Positions 13,401 through 25,050 of a stretch of 64,000 nt of DNA are shown here, piece by piece. Every line of letters starts with the position of its first letter. Position 1 is the stretch's first letter. The stretch spans positions 45,952,703 to 46,016,702 of the forward strand of contig CM032666.1 of the NCBI GenBank assembly GCA_019095985.1. Reading direction: 5' to 3'. A program made the translations under genes and the position numbers. The notes under the pieces are model-generated. The model had not been told where the DNA came from. It did not search any database and worked only from the letters and a program-made list of their open reading frames with translations. The stretch is from Streblospio benedicti (Eukaryota > Annelida > Polychaeta > Spionida > Spionidae).

Positions 13401-15526
13401 TAAACCTGCTGATGCGAAGAAGCTGACATTTGGACGCATTAAAGCGCATGCCCCAGTCTTCAGCCCAGCATTGCAGATGAATGAGATCATTCTGAAGGAC
13501 CAATTAGTCCTGGAATTATCTAATTGGGCAGTAAACAAGGCAGTCATCAGCAAAACGTCTGCACTGAGACTGAATGGCAGAAGGAAGGTCGTTGATGTGA
13601 GCCAGGAAGAGAAGTGGGCCGAGCACCGTGCCTTGAGGAACTCCAGAGTCGACATGGATCCAGTCCGAATGAGCTCCATCCACCACAACTCTTTTGCTCT
13701 CGAGTCTTCAAGAAAGAGGCTATCCATCTGGTCAGCTGTTCACTAATTCCATAGTGGCGTAGCTTATGGAGGAGTCTATTGTGTGGTACAGTGTCAAAAG
13801 CTTTGGAGAAGTCGAGAACTATTACATCAATTTGAGTATTACTGTCTCTGTATGCCATCAGATCATAAATTGTGGTGATTAGCTGGGTGACACAGGATTG
13901 AGCTGTGCGGAAGCCATGCTGTAGACATGTCAGGATGTTATTGGTTTCAAAATGGGTTAGCATGTGTTTGAGCACAACATGTTCAAGGATTTTGCAACAC
14001 ACACAGGCTGATGATATAGGCCTGTAATTCTCAGCTTTGTTGGTGTTCCCTTTTTTTAAGATGGGTGCAACATTAGCCTTCACCAAGTCTGTTGGTAGCG
14101 TACCAGTTCTGAGGGATTGATTGAAAATGAAGGTAAGGATAGGAGCAATATCCTCAGCAAGCTCTCGTAATACATAGCATGGCAGGTTATCTGGTCCTGT
14201 GGCCTTGTTTATTTTCAGTGATGATAGGAGTTTCTTTACTCCGTCCACATTGACTACCAGAGCACCACAAGTGGGGCAGGGGGCACTGACTAGGTTTGGC
14301 ATTGGTGCTTCATTTTCTTTAGTAAAAACACGCTTGCAGCGTATAAGCCGTTTCAGCTTTTGATTCTACCAAGGAAGCTTCTGAAGGCCCTTAGTAGTTC
14401 TGGAAGGTATGTATGTGTATTCATTTTATTCAAGAGAGCTTTCCTGATTTCATTCTAATCATCTTCTACTGAGCGAGCATCACATTGGGTGAGAAATGAC
14501 CCTTTAAATGTCTTGAGATCAGACTTTGTCATTCTTTTGTCAAAGGTTTATCAGAGAGAATGGCCAAAACACTGAGAGACCACATTAGTTGTGCGCTCAA
14601 ACTTTACAAGACTATGTAATATTTTGACCCAGCCAATGAACAAAATCAAGCTAAAGGACATTGTGGTTGTGTGTACAAAATTGGGCACAGAAACTGTTAG
14701 AGTGTGTATATTGGAGAAATGGGTAGGAAACTGTGTACTCATGTAGCAGAACATTGGAAGGATGCCGAAGATGATGGAAACAGGGAAGTAGCCACCCGTT
14801 AGTTGTCAATAGGTGATATCCACAAATCTGCAATCAGAGATCGTATGGTCAAACTGAACCATATCCCAGATTGGGACAACTCAATGTACTAGTACGATCA
14901 GAGGGCATTATTGCGCCGCGCATTATGGAGTTATTCATGACCACTGATTTTGGCTGTAAACCAATCAGAATATGTGATTATCTGGCATGTCATGATGAAG
15001 TGTGTAAAATGTTTGTAAAATGATGATCTATCATATGCATGAAAGTGATCACTCCAACTGTGAATATGATATTTTTTCCCCAATATGATAGGTTCACCTT
15101 CAACTGTTCAAATGAATCTATTGTTCTCACTAAATGGTATTTAGGTTACAAAACAAGCAAAAATAATATTGTGATATATGTACGTGGTATATGATTACAT
15201 GTATATTCATATTGGTTGCTATGTAAATCATTATAAAATTGAATAGATACCACAATATATTTTCAGTCCAATTTAAGCATACTGAAAAGTATTTTGGACA
15301 TTGCCTCCCACTTGAAATTCAATCTTTAGTGTATTGTGTGTCACAAATAACTATGCGATAGTATGATTCACCTAATTTGAAATTAAGACACATGACAAAA
15401 TGATGATTCTTACAAATAAAAAGTATGTCGAAGTCTATATCTTGCATGACTCATATATATATATATATATAATATATTATATATGAATATTTGAGATGAA
15501 TTCATAAATGTATATATATATATATA

Positions 15527-15625
<99 letters not shown>

Positions 15626-18600
15626 CTATATATGAATATGTGTCCATATATATATATATATATAATCATTGTGGTGTTTTAACTACATGTGTCTCTTTTA
15701 GAAGTACACAGTACAGAATGTTGACAATGTATTTCATGGGAAATTGTTTTGCATCAGTGAAAATATATTAAAAGCTTTATGCGTGCATCTTCTTGTGCAC
15801 CAACCATACTCATGCATATCAGATGCATGTACTTTAGAAGTCTGATTGTATGCTAAGTTCCATCACTTTGTTGTATCTAATTGTATGTCTTTTTTTCATT
15901 TATAAAATTTAATACAGAACTAATCTTAAGGATGATGCATATTTTGTCACACTCCACAAAAGTGCACCCAGTAAAACTAGTGGCACATCACTTGGTTCTT
16001 TAACATTAATAAATCAATGTCACAGTGCTGGGGTGCAAAATTGGAACATTGTTCTTTTTTTGTTTGTTCTTGACCTGATATATGAAAGGTTTTGCGCAAA
16101 TGAAAAGTGGAACATCAGAAACCTCACAGAACCTGTCACTCCACACCTACCCCACACCCACATACATATAGCAGGAAAATGGCATTTTTCCCGGGTATTT
16201 TCTCAGAGTTTGATACATCATGTCTAAAAATTAGACATCTTAATTTCCATACACATCAATTTGAAAAGGCATCATCTACTGATATTAGTTTTTACTTAGT
16301 AAAAAGTTTTTTGACTGAGCATTTTCTATATTCATACTTTCTTCATAGACAGAGAACTTCAAAATTTAAATTCTAAAATGATTTCCAGGCACTAAAACTT
16401 AAAGATGAAGAATGCAAGAAGCTGACACATGTTCAGGAACAGATGGGTCAAGAGTTAGAAGACCTAACAGCAAGCTTATTTGAGGTAATATAGTAGTTTA
16501 TTTACTCATATTTGTTTACAATAATGTTACCATAGTTACATTGCTGGAATTTAGTAGCAGGAATGTTGTGGAATGTGACTTGGTGTCTACCGTTTTTCAT
16601 TGTCTTTTCCATTGGTTGAAATGATCTATCAACTGATGTCTATTAGGGTAGCCTTTTGTGTAGGTGTTTGTATCTAAAGGGTAATCACAAAAGAAAACAT
16701 TTCCCAAGTATCCAAAGCTTTTATAGAATTATTCATATTTATTTTGCAGGAAGCTAATAAGATGGTACAAGATGCCAATATAAAACGAATGAACGCCGAA
16801 AGATTACTCAATGAAGCAAGGTCAAAAGTAAGTTAATTGTTTCTTTTCTGTTATTTCATGGCTTTTTAGAATATATGCTATAATAAGGGATATTATAAAT
16901 GTCAAATCCATACATTTTACATCTAGAATTAGTGATTCATGTAAATAATGGAGGTAACAGTAAATTGAGATATATCTCCTCATGCATTCCCATATTTCAT
17001 CAATGCATTGTGTTTTGATTTCATGGTAGAGCATGGATCAATTTAGATAAACTGAACTGGGTTGAACTGTAGGTACTGTAAAGCCATGAGAGCAGGACTT
17101 GGATCACGGCTATTAACCACCACATTTACATGTACTTGTTATACCTATGGGTATGGTAACTAAAATATCGTTAATAATTTTAAAATCTTATAGAAAAAAA
17201 TGCTTTTTGGTCAACCAAAAACTATTGCTCTTTGAATAATTATATTTTTCTTGATAGATCATACATGTAGTTCTAATTTAAGTTATTTATTTTGTAATGA
17301 TGCAGAAAACCACTAAATGGCAACATATTAAAAACTAATCTTACTGTAATTAAATAAAATATTTACACTTTCATCTGAAACACCGTTTCAATTATCTTTC
17401 TGACATCATATATAGTACATGAAATTGAGAGGAATGATAAATATTTCATGTAGTTAGTTTATTGGCTTTGACACACATTACTCATCATCTATGCAAGTGC
17501 TTTGTCCAGAATAGGCGTGGTTTCATTTGATTCTGTAGCGTGAACATTATTATAAATAATGAATCTCCCAATATATAACATTGGGTTGTGGCATTACACG
17601 CCCACTTATTCAGAGAATGCGCACGCACGCATTATCAGCATCTGATTGCTCTGCTTGAATGGCAACAGTGAAATACCACAATCAGGCAGCAAAACTGTCA
17701 TCAATCTGTTGTTGTCTGCATGGAAGCATCCAGTGCTATCTGCATGGAAATATTGGTAACCTTTCATTGATTGAATTGACCGGGATCTTTGATAACTTAT
17801 ATAACTGCACAGATTAGATCAATAGATTGATCCAGCTTCATAAGTGTGGATAAAGGCTATCAAGCCCACACCTTTGGCGGATATAAGTTGCAAGCCGAAA
17901 CACAATCCAAAATTGACCCTATGTGGCTTGTTCCTTTACAAAAAGTCTTTTAATGGGTGTTTATACATGTAAAGAATAGACCATAGAACTCCTGTGGTCT
18001 TAGATATAGGAAGGAGCCTAACCGCAAGACTGTGGAATGTTGATAATTCTGCATTGGAATTCATGTATCTTGTTCCACTATCTCTGTCAAACTGTAAATT
18101 TTGTGCTACTCTGACTATTTGGATGTTGTTGTTTACAAAGACTGGACGTTAGGATTGTTGTAGGATTAACTTAACACTTTTGATATAAAACAATTGCTGG
18201 ATTTAGTGGATTTATATTCTGTTATGTTATGGCAAATATATGTATGATGAGAAACTACAAATTGTCAAAGGTAGGCAATTATTGTTGAGCTTATAATGTG
18301 TCATTTGAAAAAAAAGAAAACCTAAATTGATACTAACTTGATTGAAAATAACACTAAAGTAATTTCTTTCTGTAGCGGTATAGCTTTTCAAATTTTGTTT
18401 CGTTCTAAATGGATCTTACCCTGAAAAACTAAAGGTCTTGTGATAATATTTGAATTGCAAGTTTTTACAGAAAACTGCAATATATTTAAAAAACAAAGTG
18501 TGATATATTAAAAGAAATTCTTCCAAAATAAGATTATATGTAGTGTGCATAAAGCATAGAAACATAGAAAATAAAATGAACTCATACACAATATACATTG

Positions 18601-21600
18601 TAACACTAGATTTTTTTTTTTTGTAAATTTTTTATTCTATTTTGCTGTAAGGGGACTACCATTTTTTATGGCCCAAAGGAAGTATGAAAAAATGAAGCAT
18701 TTGTTGCATGATTTTCATCTTAAAATTTCAGGCCCATAAAGTTTTTTCATGACACCTTTTTATATACCTTCCATGGCCATGATAAATTGTGTACCACTAA
18801 AGGTGAAGAAAAATAAGTTACCACATGGTTTTTAAATACTAGTAAATGAAAAGTGCAACAATTAAGGTACCATTCCCAGTATCTATTATTATACTGGTTC
18901 TTTAAATCATTGCGATGCTTAAATCATGTGTAGGGGGTTAATGACATCATTAAAGATGTATTTTGCCCTATAAAAATCCCCTGTAGTTTATTCCCCTTTG
19001 AACCTTTTTATTTTCATATTATTGGTATATTTAATAGTGTTGAATGGGAATATATTTGTATTATATTGACAGTAGTCCGCCCTCCTCCCCCCTTTTTTGT
19101 TTTATTGGAATGCCTGAGTTGGGGATGTTTCCTAATAAAGAGGACATACATCACTCACAATGTTTCTACAACTTACACATTCATGGATGATTTCCATTGG
19201 ATGATTATACAAAGTACAATATTAAGTTGATAATGCATACATAGGAATAAGATATCTAGTATTAGTTATTGTAGCTGATGTTTCATATTTATATTTCAAG
19301 AGAGTTTACATTACAGCCTCTTAGTTAAATCATAATATAATACATATATACTCATTTATAAGATGAATTACTGTCTACAGATGTAACGTAAGTGGATTAG
19401 TTGATGCCATGTCAATAGTCTTTTTCTACCTACTGAAATTGCCCACAATAGGTGTGAGTAGGGCATTTATCTATGAAAACAGGATTTTTATATTTTCCTT
19501 AAAAATGTTCTGACAGCTCTCTGACTTCTGTTTGTTCATTATACTAACAAGAGGCATCCATATGCAATGTACATTGTCATACCTTTACCAAAACTGTTAA
19601 ATTCAAATATTTAGTAGGATGTGGCCAGATTTAAAATTGTAGTGAATTACATGTATATAATTTATTAATGTATATAGGACACTCCGACACTAGTAAACCA
19701 TAATCATGATATAGAAGCCTGTTCTAGTTTGAAATGTTTCAGTTCATACTTCATAGTATTGAGATCTTTTATTTGTTCAGACTTGGCATTTACTTTGCCC
19801 CCCAAGATTGTTGCATATGTAGTGTATGACAGAGTGCAAATGAACTTAAAGCTGTTAGTGAAGTATTGTTGTATGAAGTTGTATAAGCATATGTGACCTT
19901 CATTTCTATGAATATGTATTTTGTGCCATATATTCTATGCAATCTCTTGGTGTCATTGTCACTGGATCATTTCTGAATTCACGTGCCATTTACAAGTTTG
20001 CCAATTTTGAATCATTACTAACAATAGTAAATATGAGTTTATTATGAGGTTCAGTGTTTAAGTGACCTACATAAAACAGAATCAGGTTTATTGAGCTGTG
20101 TATCGAGGCTCAAAAAGTAATATACATGTATAGAGAGAGAACGTGGTTCCCTCCCCATATGACTGTTGTGTATCGGACGAATCTGCGGGCGTATCAGGCG
20201 AGCCTTTAGGCGAGTCTGATGAGTCCGATCTCTTTACAAAACAGTCATATGGGGAGGTAACTGCGTTCTTTATTTATCAACCAATGTCACAAATACGCAA
20301 TGTTTCTAATATATAATGCAGTTGATGAACAGATAATCATTAATAAGCCAAGTTTCAAAACGCACATGAATACACCAATAGTCTACAGGCAGACTGCCGA
20401 TTCGAATCTTCTCGTCCTGATAACGTCAATTGGGTTGCATATCTAGGTGATTTGAATGATCCCATTGCATTTTTATAACCATCTATTTTGTTAGACGCAT
20501 TATATACATACTAACAGTACATGTATATACTAAAATGACCAGAATATTCAGACCGTCAATGAAATATCTGGCTTGTTCTGGCTTGTGTTTACAATAGGTT
20601 TCCTAGAATACAGAGCGACCAGCGTAAATCACCGTGCCCTTGACGTGTTCTTTCAAACGTCAACCTTCAAACAATAACGCACACCGCATTTCTCTGAACG
20701 CCCTTGCACGCATTACGTGATCCTTTGTAGTTTGTGGTTTATTGTGTTAGTACATTGTATACTTTCACATAGAAGTGTCATTGACGTAGTGTTTGTAATA
20801 AAAGCATAGATTCTTTTTTAACATTTGTATTCTTATATTTATTATTGCTGTTATTATTTTTTTGTATTGTGTTTGGGAAAACATAACAATGAGCAGTGAC
20901 CAATTGGCCAATACCAAGTACCCCCTCCCAGAAGAAATGAATGTCTGTGAAATAGGACAAAAGTAGTCCGGTCAAAAAGCTGTATCGGGTCTAGACCCGA
21001 TACAGCTTTTCCATATCGGGTCCCTGTATCGGGTTCCTAGCCAATCCGATAACCCAATGAATATATAGTCATTGGTTGATAAATAGAAAAATGTAAATAT
21101 TTTCTAAGATTAAGGAAATTTTCCAATGTTATGTTTATATATGAAATAATGCCAGTCTAATGAAATGAAACAATCAGCTTATACCTTCATGTATGACTGT
21201 CATTAGAGACCTCATATGAAAATGAACAATCTCTTTATTAAAAATTCACATACCTATGTTTTCAACTATGTGCCGACATATCCATGAAAAGCATCTAAAT
21301 CTTTTGCTATAATAGTATTTACTCCTGCAGATGTTCAAATGAATATCTACTAGAAAGCTCTTGTCAAGTGCAATTCGTTGCAAAACAATAATGCACTGAA
21401 TGACGTTATAATATATCTAACATCTATGTGTATATAGCTGTGTCAAATTAATGTAGACTATGTGGATGCTAAATGCATTACTTTGAAAATACAATTGATG
21501 TTCAATGATTTTTGTCAGGTGGAGGTGTTAGAGGCAGAGGTGACGGCATTGAAGCAGCTGGTAATCACCAGCACGCCGAGCATGCCCAATAAACACCTGC

Positions 21601-24600
21601 ACCCTCAGCTCGAGCCACCACCACAGCAGTCACAGACGCACAACCAGAAAAAATCTGCTGGCTTTATTAAAGGTAATATATTGAATTTTCTTTTCTTAAA
21701 TCATCGAAATAGTTCAATTATCGTACACGAAACCAATAAATCCAAGTGCCTAGAGGCTCTAGACCCTTTAAATTTCTAAATTTCTTAAACGTGGGCGAAG
21801 GCTTTTATGAGCATATGAGTTTTCAATTATGTAATTATGTGTTTATGTCTTCTAGTGTTCAGTTTGTTGTAAATATTAGATAATACATTAGAATGCCATT
21901 TTGTATGGGTGTAATGAATGGGTGATAATTTTGTATCTATAAGATGCAAAGATTACAAACAGTTGTTTGTTCACTGATGAACTTTCAGTAACTGATGGGA
22001 GACCACACAGCTCCAGATCTCAATCATTTGAAGATCTGTCATGTAAAAATTATGATTGATTTTGTAAGATGTTCTTGTTACCTGTATAAATATTTGTTTG
22101 GGTTATGTTACATACTTCTTTTTCTGTATTAAAAGCTTATTTTATGGCAATCATTTTTATGATGTATATATTAGGTGAATGTTTGATTTTTTTTCATTTC
22201 AATATATTCTAAGAGAAATATTGAAAGGGGCCTAGCAAAGTTATAAAACACAGAATGAATATTATCTGGGGATGCAGTTCATAAGAAATCTATTTAGGTA
22301 TCAATTAATGTTCTGTTAATTAGGTATGCATTATATGGAATCATTATTTTCTTTGTATATATTTGTCTACTGCTTAATAATCCAAAAACTGAAATGTACA
22401 TAAATATATTAATTTTAATTTTAATTTCAAAGCAATTGCTTCCTGAACAGGAAGCATTAAGCAGAAGACAAATATATACAAATAGAATAATATTTAAGTA
22501 TCGTTTGCTTATTTGAAAATAAGTTTTGTTTTTTTAAGGAGTACCTTCATAAGGCATACCAGTAATATCACGAAATCCCTTACCCTACTAGTATGTAGGA
22601 TGTATTCAGATTGTAATGAGTAAATCAACAACTTACTGTGATATAAAACAAATATGGGCCCCTCATAGGCCATACAATGTTGTTTTTTATACACCTGTGA
22701 TGATATAAATGGAATCCTCTTATAATTACTTTCTAAGAACTGTGGAAATTTATTTTTTATCAAATATTTATTTGTAGGCCATAGGCGGTCCACATCACAC
22801 CATAATATAAGCAGAGAAATTAAATTGTCAGAGTTACAAGTAGCAGTTGCCGTACCCCAACAGCAGGCGCCTATTATTGAAAGAGAAGTATATATCAATT
22901 TAGCAAGATGTTTTTTTTAATATCAAAGCTTTTCATTAGCAGGTCCCATTCTATCTATCTGTATATTTACCAAATGCTCTTTTTAAGTAGAAATAAAGAA
23001 TCTTCATATTACTATTCATTTATTTAACCGAATTTTATGCATGTTTTCAGCTTGACCCAATATACTTTGAAGAATTTAAGCACTGGCATGATAATGACCC
23101 TTCCCTGGATATGCAGCATGGGTTTCTTGCTCGAATATTTAAAGAGGACATAGCTCCATGCCTAAACTTTTCAAATGCTCAGGTAAGTGTATGACATTGC
23201 TTCAGACTCATGTTGGTTGGTTACTTTTTGAGTACAGATCTGATTATCAGATTCAATATGGACACAGTAATTTGGCTAATGAATGGAAATGTGGCATTCT
23301 AAATTATTGATGTAAAACCATCTGGAAACATAGTTGAGAGCTGGATGGACATGCGACAATCGGAATATCCAGATGAGGGAGGAGGGTGGATGAGATGAGG
23401 GGATGTGCAAATATAAGAAAATATACGATTGCTAGATATCAATGGACGATAATAGAGGATATTCATAAAATACCTTTTAGAATAGGGTATTGACTGTGAC
23501 AAAAGGATACAAATATGGAATGAAATTAGAGGAATCGGCATAATAAAACAATAAATCGTAACATTTCGAAACAAACTTACAGCCATCATAGTTTTCTTGG
23601 AACTGCTCACTTGCTGAAACTACGCCACTTACGATTAACAAAATGAACAGAAAAAATATAGCATAATTTTGCTAGATTCTTATATAAATTACAAAATATC
23701 AGAAAATGATCTGATTTAAAAATTATTTCCTGGTTGGTTACATTTACATGTACTGTTAGTGTGTGCAATTATTTCTTTGAACCATCTTATTTTTATTTCA
23801 GCTTGCGAAGTCCGCATTCGAAAGTATGTTGAAAAATACACTTACGATAGATCCTGTTCAAGAAAGAAATCCATTCCCAAGGTAATTAGATAAATACAAG
23901 TCTAATGAATATTTGAACTCATTCTATCGGCCACTATGCATAAGCTTATTATTTTTTCTTTAATTCTTACAAATTGTACAAAAGTAGTTTGAGATTTAAA
24001 ATTTGGAAAATGTGAACTTCATTTGGAACTCATTTTATGTTGATGTCATATTAGTGCTATATTAAAAGTTAAAGGATCATTTTATCTTGATAATGTACGT
24101 TAAATTGTCATCAAAATATGGCATTCTGATGTTGATATAAATCTCTTTTCAGTAAATGTGCATTAACTGAATCTAGTCGGGTGTGCAAGTTCCGTGTAAA
24201 ATTGGGAGACAATGATCCTGGCCAATTGATATCACAGCTTGCACGAAACAGGGTATGATGATTGCTTTGAAAACATAAAATAACCTCTTCTAATGTTACT
24301 TCTAAGTACATGTAACAGTATGTTTAAAATACAAAAACATTTGAGCTGAAGTAAGAATAAATAGTTACTGGTTGAACTTTGATATTTCACATACAGTGGA
24401 ACCTGTCTTATGTGGGCACCTTTGGGAGAAGTGAAAAGTGTCCACATAAGACATGTTGTCCACATAAGACAGGTTTGATAGATTTTGACAGTTTGTTGAA
24501 CTTTGATATTTCACATATTATAAATTTAAAATATTCATATTCACTATTTTCTTTTCATCTTCTAGATCACGCGGCTGTGTGATTTTGTCAATTACCTACG

Positions 24601-25050
24601 TTACATCACTTTAGGCCTGGTGAAAAGTGAAGGTGAGAACAAATTAAGCACCTTGAAAACTACTAATAACTGTAATGACACTAATTACTGTGTTGGAATC
24701 CAAATTTAAATTAATCAACATTACCAGTTTATTTACCCGTAACATTTATACTTAAGTGGGTAAATGTAATAGTACATGTATCATGGAAGTACTAGCATGA
24801 CATTTGTCACAAATTTAAGCTGTAATTATGTCTTCCAAAATTTGTGTGTAGTTTTTTTATTTTATTTTGAACCTGAAAGAATTACATGTAGTCTATACAT
24901 ATTCACAATATGATCATGTCTGAATTATAATTTTCAAACAACGCTATTGCAGAGTTAAAGACTATCACTTTGTTTCCAGAAAAAGACATTTACTGGGAGC
25001 TGATGCGGCTACGGAAACAGATATGCTTGGCTCGGCTCGGCTTTAGTTGA
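7428..25050 (+). CDS. RAB3IP: Rabin8/GRAB-family guanine nucleotide exchange factor for Rab8 (Sec2 domain)
   Basis: Family members activate Rab8 through a Sec2 coiled coil and act in polarised secretion and ciliogenesis. Exons: 7419-7594 (ATG at 7428), 8891-9005, 16389-16484, 16750-16827, 21519-21672, 22778-22887, 23051-23182, 23802-23881, 24153-24252, 24566-24632, 24980-25050 (TGA). All have GT/AG ends, and the phases join to 389 codons plus stop. Residues 1-65 are Ser/Thr/acidic, then [20 protein letters not shown]. Residues 95-180 are the Sec2 core: [46 protein letters not shown] basic [10 protein letters not shown] linker follows, then the C-terminal domain ([38 protein letters not shown]). 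The length is close to GRAB (RAB3IL1) and shorter than human Rabin8 (476). The 7419 acceptor implies an upstream exon, so the true N-terminus could be longer. The single invertebrate gene probably predates the RAB3IP/RAB3IL1 split. Confidence 0.94.
7690..7785 (-). repeat. SINE-body fragment, inverted relative to 4.7 kb
   Basis: GTGGTGCTGGTACATGGATC, CTCCAGAGGCAGGT and AACCAACTGAG match the reverse complement of part of the SINE body at about 4728-4790. No promoter head or tail is seen, so this is a fragment. It lies in the first Rabin8-gene intron. Confidence 0.6.
7882..7982. mobile_element. Small foldback MITE, copy 3
   Basis: Third member of the hairpin family at 3230 and 4307. It has GATGTACGCGCC, GACATACGTCAG in one arm, and CATATGTCGA with a CCCGCATC end in the other. 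It lies in the first intron after coding exon 1 of the Rabin8-like gene. Confidence 0.75.
8483..8715. mobile_element. MITE, CAGGGTCAGGATTAG family, copy 1
   Basis: A 233-bp element starting CAGGGTCAGGATTAG and ending CTAATCCTGACCCAG, flanked by the 6-bp duplication TGTGTC (8477-8482 and 8716-8721). Its interior repeats GACGAG/CTCGTC words. A second copy of almost the same length, in the opposite orientation and also with a 6-bp duplication, lies at 37558. The 6-bp target size does not match hAT (8) or Tc1/mariner (2). IS3EU and Dada are groups known for about 6 bp, but I cannot assign it. Confidence 0.85.
9475..9570 (-). repeat. tRNA-like/SINE fragment with B box
   Basis: Read on the minus strand it contains GGTCGTGAGTTCGAGTCCC, a good tRNA B-box/T-arm sequence, followed by GGGCCACTTGATATCGTC. 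A related fragment is at about 50555-50645, sharing CTTCCAT...TATCAA.TGGCCCTG.(G) and the B-box region. The A box is not convincing, so a degraded SINE is the likeliest reading. Confidence 0.5.
9826..10620. mobile_element. TIR element (~0.8 kb) with GC-rich inverted ends
   Basis: The left end (about 9826-9892) and right end (about 10560-10620) are imperfect inverted repeats of about 60 bp. They share GGCGGCGCTGCA, CAGGGGTAGA and a CCGT start. The interior is AT-rich and non-coding, so the element is non-autonomous. Each end carries a CTCF-like 16-mer, CCACCGGGCGGCGCTG at 9851-9866 and CCGCCAGGCGGCGCTG on the minus strand at 10581-10596. No clear target duplication was seen. It lies between Rabin8-gene coding exons 2 and 3. 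Confidence 0.7.
11435..12480 (-). mobile_element. LINE remnant, 3' half of ORF2 (copy A)
   Basis: Minus-strand pieces match the RT palm and thumb of CR1/L2/Jockey-like LINEs: [25 protein letters not shown] (FADD box near 12270), then [31 protein letters not shown], and a C-terminus ending [12 protein letters not shown]. The frame changes several times and the conserved WxP.. block has decayed. The 3' end at about 11435-11490 has an AATAAA-containing tail (ACAAATAAAGAT). It is the same family as the copy just upstream at 12680-14540 and is truncated at its 5' end. Confidence 0.85.
12680..14540 (-). mobile_element. LINE ORF2 remnant with RT domain (copy B)
   Basis: On the minus strand, from about 14535 downward: a post-endonuclease linker (about 14535-14310), then the RT core with [50 protein letters not shown] and [20 protein letters not shown]. 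The FADD catalytic box (RFADDCLVY, near 13560) is in a different frame. [12 protein letters not shown] follows, and the C-terminus ends in [10 protein letters not shown]...[12 protein letters not shown] near 12742. The endonuclease and ORF1 are absent. Frame changes and stops show the copy is dead. The [11 protein letters not shown] architecture matches the LINE at 58.05 kb, so the two families are related. Confidence 0.9.
14650..14900 (+). mobile_element. Penelope-type GIY-YIG endonuclease fragment
   Basis: The plus-strand frame reads [14 protein letters not shown], one stop, then [20 protein letters not shown] and later [19 protein letters not shown]. This matches the C-terminal GIY-YIG nuclease of Penelope-like elements (VYKIxCxxCxxVYIGETGRKL...H..., ..NHxIDWDxA). 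No RT domain adjoins it, so only the tail remains. It is contiguous with LINE copy B and may mark an insertion boundary. Confidence 0.7.
15452..15663. repeat. Compound (TA)n microsatellite block
   Basis: Several TA tracts separated by short AT-rich linkers (ATATGAATAT, AAAATATAT). Expect length polymorphism and unreliable assembly here. Confidence 0.95.
16828..20130. other. Rabin8-gene intron 4 (left part), nothing recognised
   Basis: The first 3.3 kb of the 4.7-kb intron between coding exons 4 and 5. It is AT-rich, with no coding similarity or clear TIRs that I can see. About 17600-17930 is more GC-rich and looks like an old repeat fragment that I could not identify. Confidence 0.5.
20140..21085. 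repeat. Nested inverted repeats and a 36-bp perfect palindrome
   Basis: There are three structures. Arms at 20140-20167 and 20240-20268 are inverted copies around CCTCCCCATATGACTGTT. A 16-bp perfect inverted pair, TATTTATCAACCAATG, lies at 20271-20286 and 21070-21085. Inside the latter, 20975-21010 is a loopless perfect palindrome whose half is AAAAGCTGTATCGGGTCT. TATCGGGT recurs twice more just to its right. It is probably a non-autonomous foldback element or a nest of two. There is no coding capacity. Confidence 0.75.
21989..22042 (+). CDS. RAB3IP: Candidate 54-nt cassette exon of the Rabin8-like gene
   Basis: Between coding exons 5 and 6, an AG acceptor (ACTTTCAG) and a GT donor (GTAAAA) bound 54 nt that is open in the phase set by exon 5. 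It would insert [19 protein letters not shown] in place of the glycine at the exon 5/6 junction, before HRRSTSHH. Both flanking phases are preserved, so the gene reads through with or without it. The Ser/Arg-rich content suits the linker after the Sec2 domain. Skipping gives the junction closest to vertebrate Rabin8 (KKGHTRN), so I treat it as optional. Confidence 0.45.
24394..24480. mobile_element. Pogo/Tigger-like MITE fragment
   Basis: After a TA it begins CAGTGGAACCTGTCTTATGT, and a 16-bp perfect inverted pair (AACCTGTCTTATGTGG at 24400-24415, complement at 24460-24475) forms a hairpin. The CAGT(G)GAACC start at a TA target is typical of pogo/Tigger ends. The phrase CATAAGACAGGT recurs at 37080-37092. 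A 23-bp direct duplication flanks the insertion (24371-24393 and 24495-24517). Confidence 0.6.

Noticed and set aside
20216-20226. Hammerhead-ribozyme-like CTGATGAGTCC
   Set aside because: The conserved GAAA and a complementary stem II are not found downstream, so the match is limited to the first core segment.
22509-22898. 129-codon minus-strand open frame
   Set aside because: It overlaps a Rabin8-gene exon (22778-22887) on the opposite strand and is an antisense shadow.
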